This document shows, piece by piece, positions 63,166 to 64,000 of a DNA stretch of 64,000 nucleotides. The notes beneath the pieces were generated by a model. The model was not told the DNA's origin. It ran no database searches and saw only the letters and a program-made list of their open reading frames with translations. The position numbers and the translations under genes were made by a program. Location of the stretch: NCBI GenBank assembly GCA_024195265.1, contig JAJLRJ010000005.1:44565587-44629586 (forward strand), given 5' to 3'. The DNA comes from Dendrophyllia cribrosa. Its lineage: Eukaryota > Cnidaria > Anthozoa > Scleractinia > Dendrophylliidae. How positions within the stretch are numbered: the stretch's first letter is position 1; each line of letters opens with the position of its first letter.

Positions 63166-64000
63166 CCTTGTTAACTTTATCTAAAGATCATTGTGACACG
63201 ATTTCTTTTTGATTATTATATAAATGTAAATGTATAAGCTTGTATTGCTACTATAGATTGTTAATGATAATTTTTCTTATTTTATTGTATTTCATTCATT
63301 TTCAAGTGGAATACCTGTAAACTAGCTGGTTTGTTGTCGTCGTAGCTTTTCAAAGGCGTCTATGATAACATACTCTTTTATAGCTAAGCGTATGACACAA
63401 CATACAGTTTTGTATTGAACCCCTGAAAGACACGATAATTACACCCGTCTCTTCAAAATGTCGGGAGTTCCTCTGCCCGGGAAGGGGAGGGGGGCTTAAC
63501 CCCTGAAAGAAGCCTGTTGACAGGCTATGGCGAAGGGTCTGAAAGGGAAATGGGGAAGGGTTGTATATTGTATTGATGTTAATGACGTCGTGAGATTTCA
63601 ATTATTATAGATGGCTTTCAGAGCGGCCAAAAAAATGAAATTTCCATCCTTTGGGAATAAAACTCTGTTTTCATGCAAATGGTTTTATTGTTTGTGACCA
63701 CCAAAATGGCTGCCGTTAAAAAAAAAACACTTATTTGTGGAGTCTTGAAATCAAATGTAAATAAATTGCTCATTCTATAATTATATTGCTGACAACAGTT
63801 TTGTCTTGAATACAAAATATTAAAAAATTCTCAGCTGCATTTTTTATACCCCTGGGATAGTTGCCGCCGTCGTGAATTTCCCCTGCCCTTCCCATACTCT
63901 TCCCCTAGCCTTCCCCAACCAACTTCAACCATTCGATAACCTGTCTGCGAGCGTCGCCTGTGTACTTTTTAGGGAGGGTGGGGGGAGAGAGCGCCGTGGA
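63166..64000. other. LINE 3' UTR and intergenic tail of the window
   Basis: 63166-63300 continues the interrupted LINE. Beyond that, G-rich blocks (63478-63500, 63970-63990) and AT-rich text; no gene. Confidence 0.45.

Overview
The window is animal nuclear DNA, most likely from a stony coral or a close anthozoan relative. Three things point there: genes with small exons and GT-AG introns, a dense mixture of LINE, DIRS-like, Penelope-like, SINE and foldback elements, and a secreted protein that resembles coral skeletal organic matrix proteins. The coral assignment is inference from protein resemblance and repeat style, not from a search. Splice models were built by hand by matching reading phase across GT/AG (one GC/AG) boundaries.

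Layout. 1-5.2 kb: a nearly intact L1/Tx1-like LINE (ORF1, endonuclease, reverse transcriptase, poly-A tail) cut by the left edge. 5.4-11.1 kb (+): a five-exon gene for a secreted WSC-like plus C-type-lectin-like protein; its introns hold foldback, tandem and SINE repeats. 11.3-18.3 kb: a long inverted repeat whose loop carries a DIRS-like retrotransposon with inverted terminal repeats, an internal complementary region, Gag-like, RT/RNase H and tyrosine recombinase frames. 20.5-21.4 kb (-): a single-exon 270-residue protein of unknown function. 22.1-28.2 kb: a tandem segmental array with a ~1.85 kb unit, two of whose copies look nearly identical; one copy carries a small transposon with an empty site in the other.

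29.3-53.2 kb (+): a complete 13-exon ataxin-10 (ATXN10) gene, 493 codons, full of repeats: a 24-bp minisatellite made of tRNA-type A boxes, a 59-bp minisatellite of about 42 copies, and arrays of GGACACC-type repeats. Its ~11 kb last intron contains, on the opposite strand, a three-exon gene (44.7-48.9 kb) for a secreted PAN/fibrinogen-like protein similar to coral USOMP5, followed by nested transposon remnants. 57.1-58.6 kb (+): an orphan rhodopsin-like GPCR with a very long third intracellular loop. 60.5-62.0 kb (-): a two-exon THAP-domain protein related to P-element transposases but lacking the catalytic part. 62.4-63.2 kb: a palindromic Penelope-like element with hammerhead-like motifs and a 14-bp target duplication, inserted in a LINE tail.

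The host genes show no pathway link to each other; the two secreted-protein genes are both extracellular and possibly recognition or matrix proteins. No prokaryote-style operon, CRISPR array or rRNA was seen. The main novelty lies in how repeats have reshaped the ATXN10 locus and in the transposon architectures.
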